Shown piece after piece: positions 33,712 to 43,118 of a stretch of DNA of 64,000 bases. Within the stretch, counting starts at the first letter, position 1, and each line of letters begins with the position of its first letter. Location of the stretch: positions 62,001 through 126,000 of the forward strand of contig NZ_BAABFC010000013.1 of the NCBI RefSeq assembly GCF_039540575.1, in the 5' to 3' direction. Made by a program: the position numbers and the translations under genes. The notes under the pieces are model-generated. The model saw only the letters and a list, made by a program, of their open reading frames with translations, did no database searches and was not told where the DNA came from. Origin of the DNA: Pseudaeromonas paramecii. Lineage in GTDB: Bacteria; Pseudomonadota; Gammaproteobacteria; Enterobacterales; Aeromonadaceae.

Positions 33712-34080
33712 TCAGGCCTGCAAGACGAATTGTTGCCAAGCCCGCAACAGCTGGGCAAAGTCCACCAGACCACAGCCCCCTAAGGACTCGTCATCGTAGT
33801 AACTCAGATCCGGCTCCAGCCCCTCGTCGAACTCGAAGCGCAGAGCGTTATCCACCAGCTCCACCTCCTCGCTCTCCAGGTGCAGGCTGAAGCCCGGGCC
33901 GTAGTGGCTCACCTGTTCCTTATCGCCCGACTCCAGGGCCGCAATATCGGCCAGCAGGGCCTCCAAACGCGTCAGATCGGTTCCCAGCTCCTCGCTTAAC
34001 CAGCGGCCAAACACCTCCTGCCCCATGGCCACCTTGGCCTTCAGCCGTCCCTGGGTATCCCGGATAAATTCGTATTCCAT
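33712..34080 (-). CDS. yacL: UPF0231 family protein YacL
   Basis: A 122-residue acidic protein beginning MEYEFIRDTQGRLKAKVAMG and ending DFAQLLRAWQQFVLQA, close to E. coli YacL, which sits right after acnB there. AGGAGG lies 6 bases before the ATG at 34080; the frame extends upstream but has no such signal. Here glnK and amtB separate it from acnB. Function unknown. Confidence 0.9.
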   Translation of the reverse strand: MEYEFIRDTQGRLKAKVAMGQEVFGRWLSEELGTDLTRLEALLADIAALESGDKEQVSHYGPGFSLHLESEEVELVDNALRFEFDEGLEPDLSYYDDESLGGCGLVDFAQLLRAWQQFVLQA

Positions 34081-34131
34081 GGCACACCTCCTGACAAACC
34101 TCGAGTCTACCCCGAGCCAGCCGGCGCCCCA

Positions 34132-34159
34132 ACAAAAAAGCCCCGCCAAGAGGCGGGGC
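34132..34159 (-). terminator. terminator after amtB
   Basis: Minus-strand GCCCCGCC/GGCGGGGC stem, 4-base loop, then TTTTTTGTT. Separates amtB from yacL. Confidence 0.92.
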
Positions 34160-34183
34160 CTGGTTCAGCCGGAAGGCTGGGTC

Positions 34184-35425
34184 TTAGATAGAGGACTTGA
34201 CGCTGACGAACTCGGGGTAGGCATCCACACCGCAGTCGTGAATATCCATACCGGTGATTTCCTCTTCCTCGGATACGCGCAGACCCAGGGTAACTTTGAG
34301 TACACCCCATACCAGCAAGGAAGCAGCAAACACCCAGCCGAAGATCACGGCCGCCCCCAGCAGCTGGCTGCCGAAGGAGGCATCACCATTGCTGAACGGC
34401 ACCGCCATGACACCGAAGAAGCCGCAGACACCGTGCACCGAGATGGCACCCACAGGATCATCCACCTTCAGCTTGTCGATGGCGACGATGGCATAGACCA
34501 CCAGCACGCCGGCCAGGGCGCCGATCAGCACAGACAGCATGGGGCTCGGGTGCAGCGGGTCGGCGGTGATGGCCACCAGACCGGCCAGGGCGCCGTTCAG
34601 TACCATGGTCAGATCGGCCTTGCCCCAGGTCAGCTTGGTGACGATCAGCGCGGCCAGACAGCCGGCACAGGCGGCGGCGTTGGTGTTCAGGAACACCTGA
34701 CCCACGGCGATGGCGTTCTCGGCATCGGATACCATCAGCTGGGAGCCACCGTTGAAACCGAACCAGCCCATCCACAGGATGAAGGTCCCCAGGGTTGCCA
34801 GCGGCATGTTGGAACCGGGGATCGGGTAGATCTCGCCGTTCTTACCGTACTTGCCACGACGAGCCCCCAGCAGCAGGACACCGGCCAGGGCCGCAGCAGC
34901 GCCGGCCATGTGGACGATGCCGGAGCCGGCGAAGTCAGAGAAGCCAGCAGCACTCAGGAAACCGCCACCCCAGGTCCAGAAGCCTTCCACCGGGTAGATG
35001 ACACCTGTCATCACCACGGAGAACAGCAGGAAGACCCACAGCTTCATCCGTTCGGCCACGGCACCGGACACGATGGACATGGCAGTGGCGACAAACACCA
35101 CCTGGAAGAAGAAGTCAGATTCCAAAGAGTGGCTGGCATCGGCGGCCTGGGTACCGATCAGGGTGCCCAGGGTCGGCAACCAGCCCCCTTCGGGGTTGTC
35201 TACGTACATGATGTTGTAGCCGATGAACAGATACAGAGTACAAGCGATGGCATACAGCAGAATGTTCTTGGTCAAAATTTCGGTGGTGTTCTTGGCACGC
35301 ACCAGACCGGCTTCCAGCATGGCGAAACCGGCAGCCATCCACATCACCAGCGCACCCGTGATGAGGAAGTAGAAGGTATCGAGGGCGAAACGCAGCTCGC
35401 CAACTGTGGTGGTCAATTCTTCCAT
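34184..35425 (-). CDS. amtB: ammonium transporter AmtB
   Basis: A 413-residue channel with about 11 hydrophobic segments. Pore histidines are expected in GIVHMAGAAAALAG and ISVHGVCGFFGVM; the GSGIVHMAGA and FNTNAAACAGCLAAL segments (the latter as VFLNTNAAA) are family hallmarks. The N-terminus is longer than a simple signal peptide and looks like a first membrane segment. Lies 21 bases after glnK, the glnK-amtB operon, so GlnK should dock into the channel and block it when nitrogen is plentiful. Confidence 0.97.
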   Translation of the reverse strand: MEELTTTVGELRFALDTFYFLITGALVMWMAAGFAMLEAGLVRAKNTTEILTKNILLYAIACTLYLFIGYNIMYVDNPEGGWLPTLGTLIGTQAADASHSLESDFFFQVVFVATAMSIVSGAVAERMKLWVFLLFSVVMTGVIYPVEGFWTWGGGFLSAAGFSDFAGSGIVHMAGAAAALAGVLLLGARRGKYGKNGEIYPIPGSNMPLATLGTFILWMGWFGFNGGSQLMVSDAENAIAVGQVFLNTNAAACAGCLAALIVTKLTWGKADLTMVLNGALAGLVAITADPLHPSPMLSVLIGALAGVLVVYAIVAIDKLKVDDPVGAISVHGVCGFFGVMAVPFSNGDASFGSQLLGAAVIFGWVFAASLLVWGVLKVTLGLRVSEEEEITGMDIHDCGVDAYPEFVSVKSSI

Positions 35426-35446
35426 GTTGCTATCTCCCTGATTAAC

Positions 35447-35785
35447 TTACAGCGCTTCCGCATCCAGCTCACCGGTGCGGATCCGCACGGCATGGGACAG
35501 GTCATAAACGAAGATCTTGCCGTCACCGATCTTACCGGTATAGGCAGCCTTGCAGATGGCCTCGATGACGTTCTCGACGTTCTCGGCGGCGGTGGCGATT
35601 TCCAGCTTCACCTTGGGCAGAAAATCCACCTGGTATTCGGCACCCCGATACAGCTCGGTGTGACCCTTCTGGCGGCCAAAACCCTTCACTTCTGAGACGG
35701 TCAATCCTTCGACCCCCAGGCTGGAGATGGCTTGACGCACATCGTCCAACTTGAACGGTTTGATAATGGCGGTGATCAATTTCAT
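35447..35785 (-). CDS. glnK: nitrogen regulatory protein P-II GlnK
   Basis: A 112-residue P-II protein with Tyr51 in the T-loop (GHTELYRGAEYQVDFL) and the ATP-binding KIGDGKIFVYDL. Named glnK because it is directly in front of amtB. A sigma-54-type promoter lies 50 bases upstream. Confidence 0.97.
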   Translation of the reverse strand: MKLITAIIKPFKLDDVRQAISSLGVEGLTVSEVKGFGRQKGHTELYRGAEYQVDFLPKVKLEIATAAENVENVIEAICKAAYTGKIGDGKIFVYDLSHAVRIRTGELDAEAL

Positions 35786-35832
35786 CCTGAACTCTCCTGC
35801 TAGACGGTCATATAGTTACACCGTTTGGTTTT

Positions 35833-35850
35833 AATCAAGAGTCATGCCAA
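35833..35850 (-). promoter_or_regulatory. sigma-54 promoter of glnK-amtB
   Basis: Minus strand TTGGCATGACTCTTGATT has GG and GA 10 bases apart, one base off TGGCAC at -24 and GA instead of GC at -12. Further upstream GCACC/GGTGC half-sites (35946-35960 and 35976-35990) are candidate NtrC sites. Confidence 0.65.
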
Positions 35851-35894
35851 TCCGTCAGTACCATGCCGATCACCCCATCGCCGCCTGATCAGGA

Positions 35895-35910
35895 ACAAGG
35901 CGCGCCTTGT
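35895..35910. repeat. 16-base perfect palindrome upstream of glnK
   Basis: ACAAGGCGCGCCTTGT, about 45 bases before the sigma-54 -24 element, between promoter and presumed enhancer sites. Could be a protein-binding site. No factor recognised. Confidence 0.5.
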
Positions 35911-36017
35911 CCTGCGCCATCACAGTCCAAACACACCAAAAACAGGCACCAAGTTGAGGCGTGTCGCACAGTTGCTGCTCATCTCGGTGCAAATGATGCT
36001 GGGGCTGGCCGGCAGGC

Positions 36018-36048
36018 AAAAAAAAAAGCCTCATGAAGAGGCTTTTTC
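36018..36048 (-). terminator. terminator after acnB
   Basis: AAAAAGCCTC/GAGGCTTTTT stem with a 5-base loop, followed on the minus strand by a run of ten T. Confidence 0.92.
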
Positions 36049-36085
36049 ATTGGCGGAAAAGGCTCAATGTCGAGCCCCGTATTGA

Positions 36086-38683
36086 TCAGGCCGGCTGGCT
36101 GAAGATCACCTGATCGGCCTTCTGCACATAGCTGGCGATTTCGTTGAAGTTGAGATAGCGATAGGTATCTGCCGCCGTGGCATCCAGCTTGGCCGCATAC
36201 TGCAGGTACTCGGGCACGCTGGGGATCTTGCCCAGGATGGCCGCCACCGCCGCCAGCTCCGCCGACGCCAGGTAGACGTTAGCCCCCTTGCCCAAGCGGT
36301 TGGGGAAGTTACGGGTGGAGGTGGAGACCACGTTGGCCCCGTCGGCCACCCGCGCCTGGTTGCCCATGCACAGGGAGCAGCCGGGGATCTCGATGCGGGC
36401 CCCTACCCGGCCGAAGATGCCGTAGTAGCCCTCTTCGGTCAGCTGATCCCGGTCCATCTTGGTGGGCGGGGCGATCCACAGCCGGGTCTCCAGCTGGCCG
36501 CTGAACTGGTTGAGCAGCTTACCGGCGGCCCGGAAGTGGCCAATGTTGGTCATACAGGAACCGATGAACACCTCGTCGATGGTATCGCCGGCCACGCTGG
36601 ACAGCAGGCGGGCATCGTCGGGATCGTTCGGCGCACACAGGATGGGCTCCTTGATGCTGTCCAGATCGATCTCGATGACGGCGGCGTATTCGGCGTCGGC
36701 ATCGGCTTCCATCAGCTCCGGCTTGGCCAGCCAGGCCTCCATGCCGCGGATCCGGCGCTCTATGGTGCGCACATCCCCGTAGCCTTCGGCCAGCATCCAC
36801 TTCAACATGACGATGTTGGAGTGGAGGTATTCGATGATGGGTTCCTTATCCAGCTTGATGGTGCAACCGGCGGCGGAACGTTCGGCGCTGGCATCGGCCA
36901 GCTCGAACGCCTGTTCCACCTTCAGCTGCGGCAAGCCTTCAATCTCCAGGATACGACCGGAGAAGATGTTCTTCTTGCCGGCCTTCTCCACGGTCAGCAG
37001 GCCCATCTGAATGGCCTGATAGGGAATGGCGTGCACCAGATCCCGCAGGGTGATCCCCGGTTGCAGCTGGCCCTTGAAACGCACCAGCACGGATTCGGGC
37101 ATGTCCAGCGGCATGACGCCGGTGGCGGCAGCGAAGGCCACCAGACCGGAACCGGCCGGGAAGGAGATACCGATGGGGAAACGGGTGTGGGAGTCACCGC
37201 CGGTGCCGACGGTATCCGGCAGCAGCATGCGGTTCAGCCAGCTGTGGATCACGCCGTCACCCGGACGCAGTGAGACACCGCCGCGGTTCATGATGAAGTC
37301 CGGCAGGGTATGGTGGGTGGTCACATCCACCGGCTTGGGATAGGCGGCGGTGTGGCAGAATGACTGCATCACCAGATCGGCGGAGAAGCCCAGACAGGCC
37401 AGATCCTTGAGCTCGTCCCGGGTCATGGGGCCCGTGGTGTCCTGGGAGCCGACGGTGGTCATCTTGGGCTCGCAGTAGGTACCGGGCCGCACGCCCGCCA
37501 CGCCGCAGGCCTTGCCCACCAGCTTCTGGGCCAGGCTGAAGCCCTTGCCGCTGTCGGCCACCGGCTTGGGCCGCACAAACACCTCGGAGTGACCCAGGCC
37601 CAGGGCCTCCCGGGCCTTGTCGGTCAGACCACGGCCGATGATGAGGGGGATACGGCCACCGGCCCGCACCTCGTCCAGCAGCACATCGGTCTTCAGGGCG
37701 AAGGTGGAAATCACCTCATCGCTATCGTGACGGGTCACCTTGCCGGCATAGGGATAGAGGTCGATGACATCCCCCATGTTGAGGGCGGAGACATCCAGCT
37801 CGATGGGCAGGGCGCCGGCATCTTCCATGGTGTTGAAGAAGATGGGGGCTATCTTGCCGCCCAGGCAGACACCGCCGGCCCGCTTGTTGGGCACGTGGGG
37901 AATGTCGTCGCCCATGAACCAGAGTACCGAGTTGGTGGCGGACTTACGGGAGGAGCCGGTGCCCACCACGTCCCCCACGTACACCAGGGGGAAGCCCTTG
38001 GCCTTCAGGGCGTCTATGGTCTTGATGGGACCGACGGCGCCCTCTTGGTCCGGCTCGATACCGGGACGGGCGTTCTTCAACATGGCCTTGGCATGCAGGG
38101 GGATGTCCGGGCGAGACCAGGCATCCTGGGCCGGCGACAGATCGTCGGTGTTGGTTTCACCAGGCACCTTGAAGACGGTGAGGGTCAGCTTGTCCGCCAG
38201 CTTGGGACGGGAGAGGAACCATTCGGCCTCGGCCCAGGAGGTCATCACCTGACGGGCATAGGCATTGCCGGCCTGCATCTTGGCCTCCACGTCGTGGAAG
38301 GCATCAAACAGCAGCAGGGTATGGGACAAGGCCTTGGCCGCCAGGGGCGCCAGGCTGGCGTCATCCAGCAGATCGATGAGGGGGGTGATGTTGTAGCCAC
38401 CCTGCATGGTGCCCAGCAGCTCGGTGGCGCGCTCCGCCCCCAAGATGGGTGACTGGGTTTCGCCCTTGGCCACCGCGGCCAAAAAGCCCGCCTTGACGTA
38501 GGCGGCTTCGTCCACGCCAGGGGGAACCCGTTCGCTGAGCAGCTCCAGCAAGACGGCCTCTTCACCGGCTGGCGGCGCCTTGAGCAGCTCAACCAGACCC
38601 GCCATCTGTTCGGCATTCAGGGGCAAGGGGACCACGCCTTCGGCAGCCCGTTCGGCCACATGTTTACGGTAGTTCTCTAGCAC
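36086..38683 (-). CDS. acnB: bifunctional aconitate hydratase B / 2-methylisocitrate dehydratase
   Basis: 865 residues from the GTG at 38683, exactly the E. coli length. An upstream GTG (38716) would add 11 residues, but GAGGA precedes the inner GTG and VLENYRKHVAERAAEG aligns with the family start. It isomerises citrate and isocitrate in the TCA cycle, with a [4Fe-4S] cluster (EIPGCSLCMGNQ contains two of the ligands). The swivel domain (about 160-370, FKVPGETNTDDLSPA) in front of the core is typical of AcnB. Apo-AcnB binds mRNA in E. coli. Confidence 0.97.
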   Translation of the reverse strand: MLENYRKHVAERAAEGVVPLPLNAEQMAGLVELLKAPPAGEEAVLLELLSERVPPGVDEAAYVKAGFLAAVAKGETQSPILGAERATELLGTMQGGYNITPLIDLLDDASLAPLAAKALSHTLLLFDAFHDVEAKMQAGNAYARQVMTSWAEAEWFLSRPKLADKLTLTVFKVPGETNTDDLSPAQDAWSRPDIPLHAKAMLKNARPGIEPDQEGAVGPIKTIDALKAKGFPLVYVGDVVGTGSSRKSATNSVLWFMGDDIPHVPNKRAGGVCLGGKIAPIFFNTMEDAGALPIELDVSALNMGDVIDLYPYAGKVTRHDSDEVISTFALKTDVLLDEVRAGGRIPLIIGRGLTDKAREALGLGHSEVFVRPKPVADSGKGFSLAQKLVGKACGVAGVRPGTYCEPKMTTVGSQDTTGPMTRDELKDLACLGFSADLVMQSFCHTAAYPKPVDVTTHHTLPDFIMNRGGVSLRPGDGVIHSWLNRMLLPDTVGTGGDSHTRFPIGISFPAGSGLVAFAAATGVMPLDMPESVLVRFKGQLQPGITLRDLVHAIPYQAIQMGLLTVEKAGKKNIFSGRILEIEGLPQLKVEQAFELADASAERSAAGCTIKLDKEPIIEYLHSNIVMLKWMLAEGYGDVRTIERRIRGMEAWLAKPELMEADADAEYAAVIEIDLDSIKEPILCAPNDPDDARLLSSVAGDTIDEVFIGSCMTNIGHFRAAGKLLNQFSGQLETRLWIAPPTKMDRDQLTEEGYYGIFGRVGARIEIPGCSLCMGNQARVADGANVVSTSTRNFPNRLGKGANVYLASAELAAVAAILGKIPSVPEYLQYAAKLDATAADTYRYLNFNEIASYVQKADQVIFSQPA

Positions 38684-38801
38684 GTTCGATTCCTCATCTT
38701 CTTGTTCTTGGGTCACGCAAGACCGTCATCCATGATAGGGGCCAAAGCCCGTCAGGCTGGCGTCACTATATCGGGTTTACCCCTAAATTTAAAATTGCGC
38801 C

Positions 38802-41081
38802 TCAGTTGTGGCTCAAGGCATTGCCGATGAACAGATAGACACTGTCCTCGCCCCCTTCGGCCCGGCCATAGGCCAGGTAGACGGGCCCCAGGAAGGTATC
38901 GGCGGCCATAAACAGGCTGCCACCCAGCAGGCCACTGCCCCAGCTCACATCGTGCCGATCCCGCCAAATGCCCCCCCGCTCCAGCGAGCCCCCCAGGTAG
39001 ATGGGCAGCTTCATGGCCCCCAGATCATTGTCCAGCAGACGGTAATGATAGATGAGCCCGCCAAACAACTTGTAGCGGCCATTGAGTTCATAACGCTGCA
39101 GACCGGAGAGGTTGAACAGGCCCCCCAGATCCTGCATGAAGTAGGGGTTCAGGCTGTCTACCGTGGTGCCGCCCCAGGCAAAGCGGCCAATCAGGCTGTG
39201 ACGGCCCCAGGCCCAGGGGTGAGTCAGGTCCAGCTTGGAACTAAGCCCCCAGTCAGCATCCCCCACCAGGGGGGCATCGCCATCGGGTCGGTAGTAGGCG
39301 ACCTCCCCCTGCCACTGCCAGCCACGTCGCGGAAAGTACGCATTGTCCAGGGTGTCGTGATCCCAACGGCCATAGTAACCCCAGCTGGTGACCCGGCCGG
39401 TATCATCCGTGCCCTCAAACGCCAGATGGGAACGGGTCGCCCGGCCGCCGAAGGCCAGCTGCGCCCAGGGCGCGGGATTCCAGCCCAACTCCAGTTGGCT
39501 TTGCCAGCTGGTGTCTTCCAGGTTCATGTAGTTCAACCCCAGCATCTGATAATCCGGCAGGTTGCTCAGGTAGTAGGCCCGGGTCTCGTTCTGGTAGCTG
39601 CCCACCAGCCGGGTAAAGAAACGCTGATGGGTATCCAGCGGCGCATACAACTCGGTCTGCACCCGCTTGTCGTTGCCCCCCTGCAGCTCGTTACGCCACT
39701 CGGCTCCCAGATCATTAAGGTTGGTGAGGGTGTAGGAGAGCCCCAGGCTGTACTGGGAGCGGGAGCTGTAGTCCTCCTCCACACCCAAGGAGAAGTCGAT
39801 GTAACCGGGGCCCCAGCGTTTCTCCTGGGCCTCCACCACCAGCACATTCTCGTCCTGCTGCTGCTCCAAGCGATAGGTCACCCGCTCGAAGGTACCCAGG
39901 GCATTGATGCGATCCACCCCGGCCTCCAGGGCGGCATTGGTCTGCAGTTGGCCCGGGGTCACCTGCAACAGGTTGGTGAGTACGACGTCACTGAGCCGGG
40001 AGTGATTGATGAGCTGGATCCGGTCCACATAGACCCCGGGCTGGCGGCTGTACTGAGCACGGCGGCTGAGCTTCTCCTGCTGATAGGCGCGCCAGTCGGC
40101 ATCCGACAGTCGTAGCTCATTGAGTTTGTTCAACTGGGACAAGGCCGCTATCTCCCCCAGGGGTACTATGTCCGCCATCTTGTCGAAGTCCGCCACATTG
40201 AAGGCCAGCACCTTGGGGCGGATCAGCAGATCCTGAGGGCGCAGCAAGGCAATCTGCTGCTGGGTACCCAGCCCGGTGAGGTGGGAGACCAGCTGACTGA
40301 CCATGTCCAGCGCACTATTCAGTTGATCCCGCTTGCGTAAGGGATCCGAGATATCCACCGCTATGATGTGATCCGCGCCCATGGCCAATGCCAGGTCCAC
40401 CGGCATGTTGTTGACGATACCGCCATCCCCCAGCAGGCGACCGTCTATCTCCACCGGTTTGAGCGCCGCCGGAATGGACATGGACGCCTGCATGGCCGCC
40501 GCCAGGTTGCCGTGATCCAGCACCACAGGGGTGATGGTCTCCAGATCCGTGGCCATGGCACGATAGGGAATGGGCAGCTCATCAAAGCTCTTGAGGGAGG
40601 GCAGGTTGCCGGTGGCTTCCCGCAACAGCACAGCCATCCCCTGCCCCTGAAACAGCCCTTCCGGCAGCTTCACCTGGCCATCACTCACCCCCAGATCGGT
40701 CTGCAGCTGGAAGTTGTCCTGCTGCTGCTTGCGCCGCAGGGGCAGCTGATCCCGCTCGACCCCGTCGTTGTAGCCCTGGTTCCAGTTCAGGCTCAGGGTC
40801 AGCCGCTGTACCTCGTCCGCCGACAGACCCAGGGCGTACATGCCCGCCACATAGGAGCCCATGCTGGTACCTATGATGATGTCCACCGGAATGTGTTCCT
40901 TCTCCAGCACCTTGAGCACGCCGATGTGGGCCGCCCCCTTGGCCCCGCCACCACTGAGTACCAGGGCGATCTTCGGCCTGTGGGGCTGGAGGTCGGCGGC
41001 CTGACTGCTCAGGGAAAGCGCGAAAAAAAACAGCAGGAAAACGTATGCGTATCTAGGTAACCGAAAGAGTCTTTGCTTCAT
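38802..41081 (-). CDS. patatin-like phospholipase of type Vd autotransporter (PlpD-like)
   Basis: A 759-residue outer-membrane protein. Signal peptide 1-28 (ends SSQA). The patatin domain (about 35-320) has the oxyanion motif GGGAKGAAHIG (44-54), the nucleophile Ser73 in GTSMGS and the second dyad member Asp219 in GDGGIVNN. Then one POTRA-like repeat (about 335-410) and a BamA-type 16-strand barrel (about 425-759). This is the PlpD/FplA arrangement, where the barrel exports the phospholipase. Family phospholipases act on host or bacterial lipids; the substrate here is unknown. Divergent from a chemoreceptor gene across 53 bases. Confidence 0.92.
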   Translation of the reverse strand: MKQRLFRLPRYAYVFLLFFFALSLSSQAADLQPHRPKIALVLSGGGAKGAAHIGVLKVLEKEHIPVDIIIGTSMGSYVAGMYALGLSADEVQRLTLSLNWNQGYNDGVERDQLPLRRKQQQDNFQLQTDLGVSDGQVKLPEGLFQGQGMAVLLREATGNLPSLKSFDELPIPYRAMATDLETITPVVLDHGNLAAAMQASMSIPAALKPVEIDGRLLGDGGIVNNMPVDLALAMGADHIIAVDISDPLRKRDQLNSALDMVSQLVSHLTGLGTQQQIALLRPQDLLIRPKVLAFNVADFDKMADIVPLGEIAALSQLNKLNELRLSDADWRAYQQEKLSRRAQYSRQPGVYVDRIQLINHSRLSDVVLTNLLQVTPGQLQTNAALEAGVDRINALGTFERVTYRLEQQQDENVLVVEAQEKRWGPGYIDFSLGVEEDYSSRSQYSLGLSYTLTNLNDLGAEWRNELQGGNDKRVQTELYAPLDTHQRFFTRLVGSYQNETRAYYLSNLPDYQMLGLNYMNLEDTSWQSQLELGWNPAPWAQLAFGGRATRSHLAFEGTDDTGRVTSWGYYGRWDHDTLDNAYFPRRGWQWQGEVAYYRPDGDAPLVGDADWGLSSKLDLTHPWAWGRHSLIGRFAWGGTTVDSLNPYFMQDLGGLFNLSGLQRYELNGRYKLFGGLIYHYRLLDNDLGAMKLPIYLGGSLERGGIWRDRHDVSWGSGLLGGSLFMAADTFLGPVYLAYGRAEGGEDSVYLFIGNALSHN

Positions 41082-41134
41082 GAATTCCCCAGTGGCTACA
41101 CTCGGGCCTGCGTAAGCTGATCATTGAGGTAGCC

Positions 41135-43045
41135 ATGCTAACCAGATTAACCATCAAACAGAAGATCCTTGCCGGCATTGGCCTGGCAGTGTTGATCACA
41201 GCCCTGGCGGTAGGCAGCCTGAACATCGGCCTGATCGGCGGCGCCATGGAGCAACGCCTGATCCAGCAGGAGCTGCCCACCCAGTTGCAAAGCATCGGCA
41301 AGGCGGTGGAAAAAGAACTCGACACCCTGGCCCAGGCGGCCCAGCAGTTGGCCGGCGATCCCCAGATCAGTCGCTGGTTTGCCGAGGGGCGGGATCCGGC
41401 CCTGGAACCCCTGATCATCGACAAGCTCAAGGCGGTGCGCAGCCAGTACGGCCTGATGGATGCCTCCGTGGTGGATCGGCAGTCCGCCGCCTACTACAAC
41501 CAGAACGGCTTCCTGCGCCTGCTGACCCCGGAACAGGACGGCTGGTTCTACGCCTACAACCAGAGTCCGGAGCCGCTGATGCTCAGCGTATTTCGCGAGA
41601 GCACGGGTGAGGTCAAGCTGTTCGTCAACTACAAGCAGCTGGATGGCCGGGTCGCCTCCGGCCTGTCCAAGTCGCTGGACAGCATGATCCAGACCCTGAG
41701 CCAGTTCCGCCTGGAGCAAAGCGGCTTCGTCTTCATGACCGACGGCCAGGGGCTGCTGAAATTACACCCGGACACCGCCCGCATCGATCATGACACCCTG
41801 AGCGGCCTGTATGGTGAGGCGGCGCAAGCCCTGCTGGCCCGTCAGCCGTTTGCCTTGCAACGGGTGGTGCTGGACGGCCAGCCCATGCTGGTGGCCAGCC
41901 ACTATCTGCCGGCGTTGGACTGGTATCTGGTGCTGCAGGTACCGGAGGCGGAGATCTTAGCCGGTCTCAACCAGGCCAAGCTCTACACCCTGTTGCTGGT
42001 GGCCGTCACCCTGGTGGTGATGGGCCTGTTCGCCCTCTGGCTGGCGGCCGGGATCAGTCGCCCCATCGCCCGCCTGGCGAGCACCTTCGAGGAGCTGGGT
42101 TCCGGCCACGGTGATCTCACTCAGCGGCTGCCGGTGAGCCGGCAGGATGAGCTGGGTCGCCTCACCCTGGGGTTCAATAACTTCATCGCCAAGATCCATG
42201 GCTCCCTGACTCAGGTGGCGGGCACCTCTGCCGAGCTGGCCGGGGCCGCCGAGCAGGTGGCCGGCCGCGCCGAGCAGAGCCATCACAACAGCCAGACCCA
42301 GAAGGACAGCACACTGCAGGTGGCCACCGCCATCAACGAGATGGGCGCCACGGTCGCGGAGATCGCCAACAATGCGGCCCTGGCGGCCGACACCGCCAAC
42401 GAGGCCAACCGGGAGTCCAATCAGGGGCAGCAGGTGGTAGTGCAGACCCGGGAGGCCATGGCCAACCTGGCCGACGAAATCGCCGAGGCGGCCCAGGTCA
42501 TCGGCACCCTGGCGGAGCAGACCCAGAATATCGGCAGCATACTGGAGGTGATCCGCAGCATCTCGGAGCAGACCAACCTGCTGGCGCTCAACGCGGCCAT
42601 CGAAGCCGCCCGGGCCGGTGAGCAGGGCCGCGGCTTTGCCGTGGTGGCCGACGAGGTGCGGCATCTGGCCCGTCGCTCCGCCGAGGCCACCGAGGAGATA
42701 CAGGGCATGATCAACCGCCTGCAGGGCGAGTCCGGCAAGGCGGTGAGTGTGATGCAAAGCGGCCAGGCCCGCGCCCAGCAGGTGGTAGGCGAGGCCCAGC
42801 GGGCGGAACAGGCCCTGGGGCGCATCGCCGGCCACATCAGCCAGATCAACGACATGAACATCCAGGTCGCCACCGCCACCGAGGAGCAATCCAGCGTGGT
42901 GGCGGAGATCAACCGTAACGTGGATGAGATCAACAACCTGACCCTGGCCAGTGCCGGCATCGCCGAGGAGCAGACCCGCACCAGTCAGGATCTGCGTCAG
43001 CTGGCCCGCCAGCTGGATGCCCTGCTGGGCGAATTCCGTCTCTAA
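41135..43045 (+). CDS. methyl-accepting chemotaxis protein
   Basis: A 636-residue receptor. TM1 about 10-35, a 245-residue periplasmic Cache-like sensor (with LDWYLVLQVPEAEIL at its end), TM2 about 283-306, HAMP about 307-360, and the signalling coiled coil with the hairpin tip SEQTNLLALNAAIEAARAG and EVRHLARRSAEAT. No C-terminal CheR pentapeptide is seen (ends LLGEFRL). The ligand cannot be read from sequence. No signs of an operon; a bidirectional terminator follows. Confidence 0.95.
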   Translation: MLTRLTIKQKILAGIGLAVLITALAVGSLNIGLIGGAMEQRLIQQELPTQLQSIGKAVEKELDTLAQAAQQLAGDPQISRWFAEGRDPALEPLIIDKLKAVRSQYGLMDASVVDRQSAAYYNQNGFLRLLTPEQDGWFYAYNQSPEPLMLSVFRESTGEVKLFVNYKQLDGRVASGLSKSLDSMIQTLSQFRLEQSGFVFMTDGQGLLKLHPDTARIDHDTLSGLYGEAAQALLARQPFALQRVVLDGQPMLVASHYLPALDWYLVLQVPEAEILAGLNQAKLYTLLLVAVTLVVMGLFALWLAAGISRPIARLASTFEELGSGHGDLTQRLPVSRQDELGRLTLGFNNFIAKIHGSLTQVAGTSAELAGAAEQVAGRAEQSHHNSQTQKDSTLQVATAINEMGATVAEIANNAALAADTANEANRESNQGQQVVVQTREAMANLADEIAEAAQVIGTLAEQTQNIGSILEVIRSISEQTNLLALNAAIEAARAGEQGRGFAVVADEVRHLARRSAEATEEIQGMINRLQGESGKAVSVMQSGQARAQQVVGEAQRAEQALGRIAGHISQINDMNIQVATATEEQSSVVAEINRNVDEINNLTLASAGIAEEQTRTSQDLRQLARQLDALLGEFRL

Positions 43046-43065
43046 CGCCATCGGCGCGCGCAACA

Positions 43066-43094
43066 AAAACGCCATCCAAAGGATGGCGTTTTTT
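43066..43094. terminator. bidirectional terminator after the chemoreceptor gene
   Basis: AAAACGCCATCC/GGATGGCGTTTT stem with a 3-base loop and T runs on both sides. Shared with the small lipoprotein gene. Confidence 0.92.
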
Positions 43095-43118
43095 ATTCCT
43101 GCCGGTCGGCGCCGAGCC

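Noticed and set aside
35825..36085. 86-codon plus-strand frame between glnK and acnB
   Set aside because: Runs through the sigma-54 promoter, palindrome and acnB terminator; no homology recognised.
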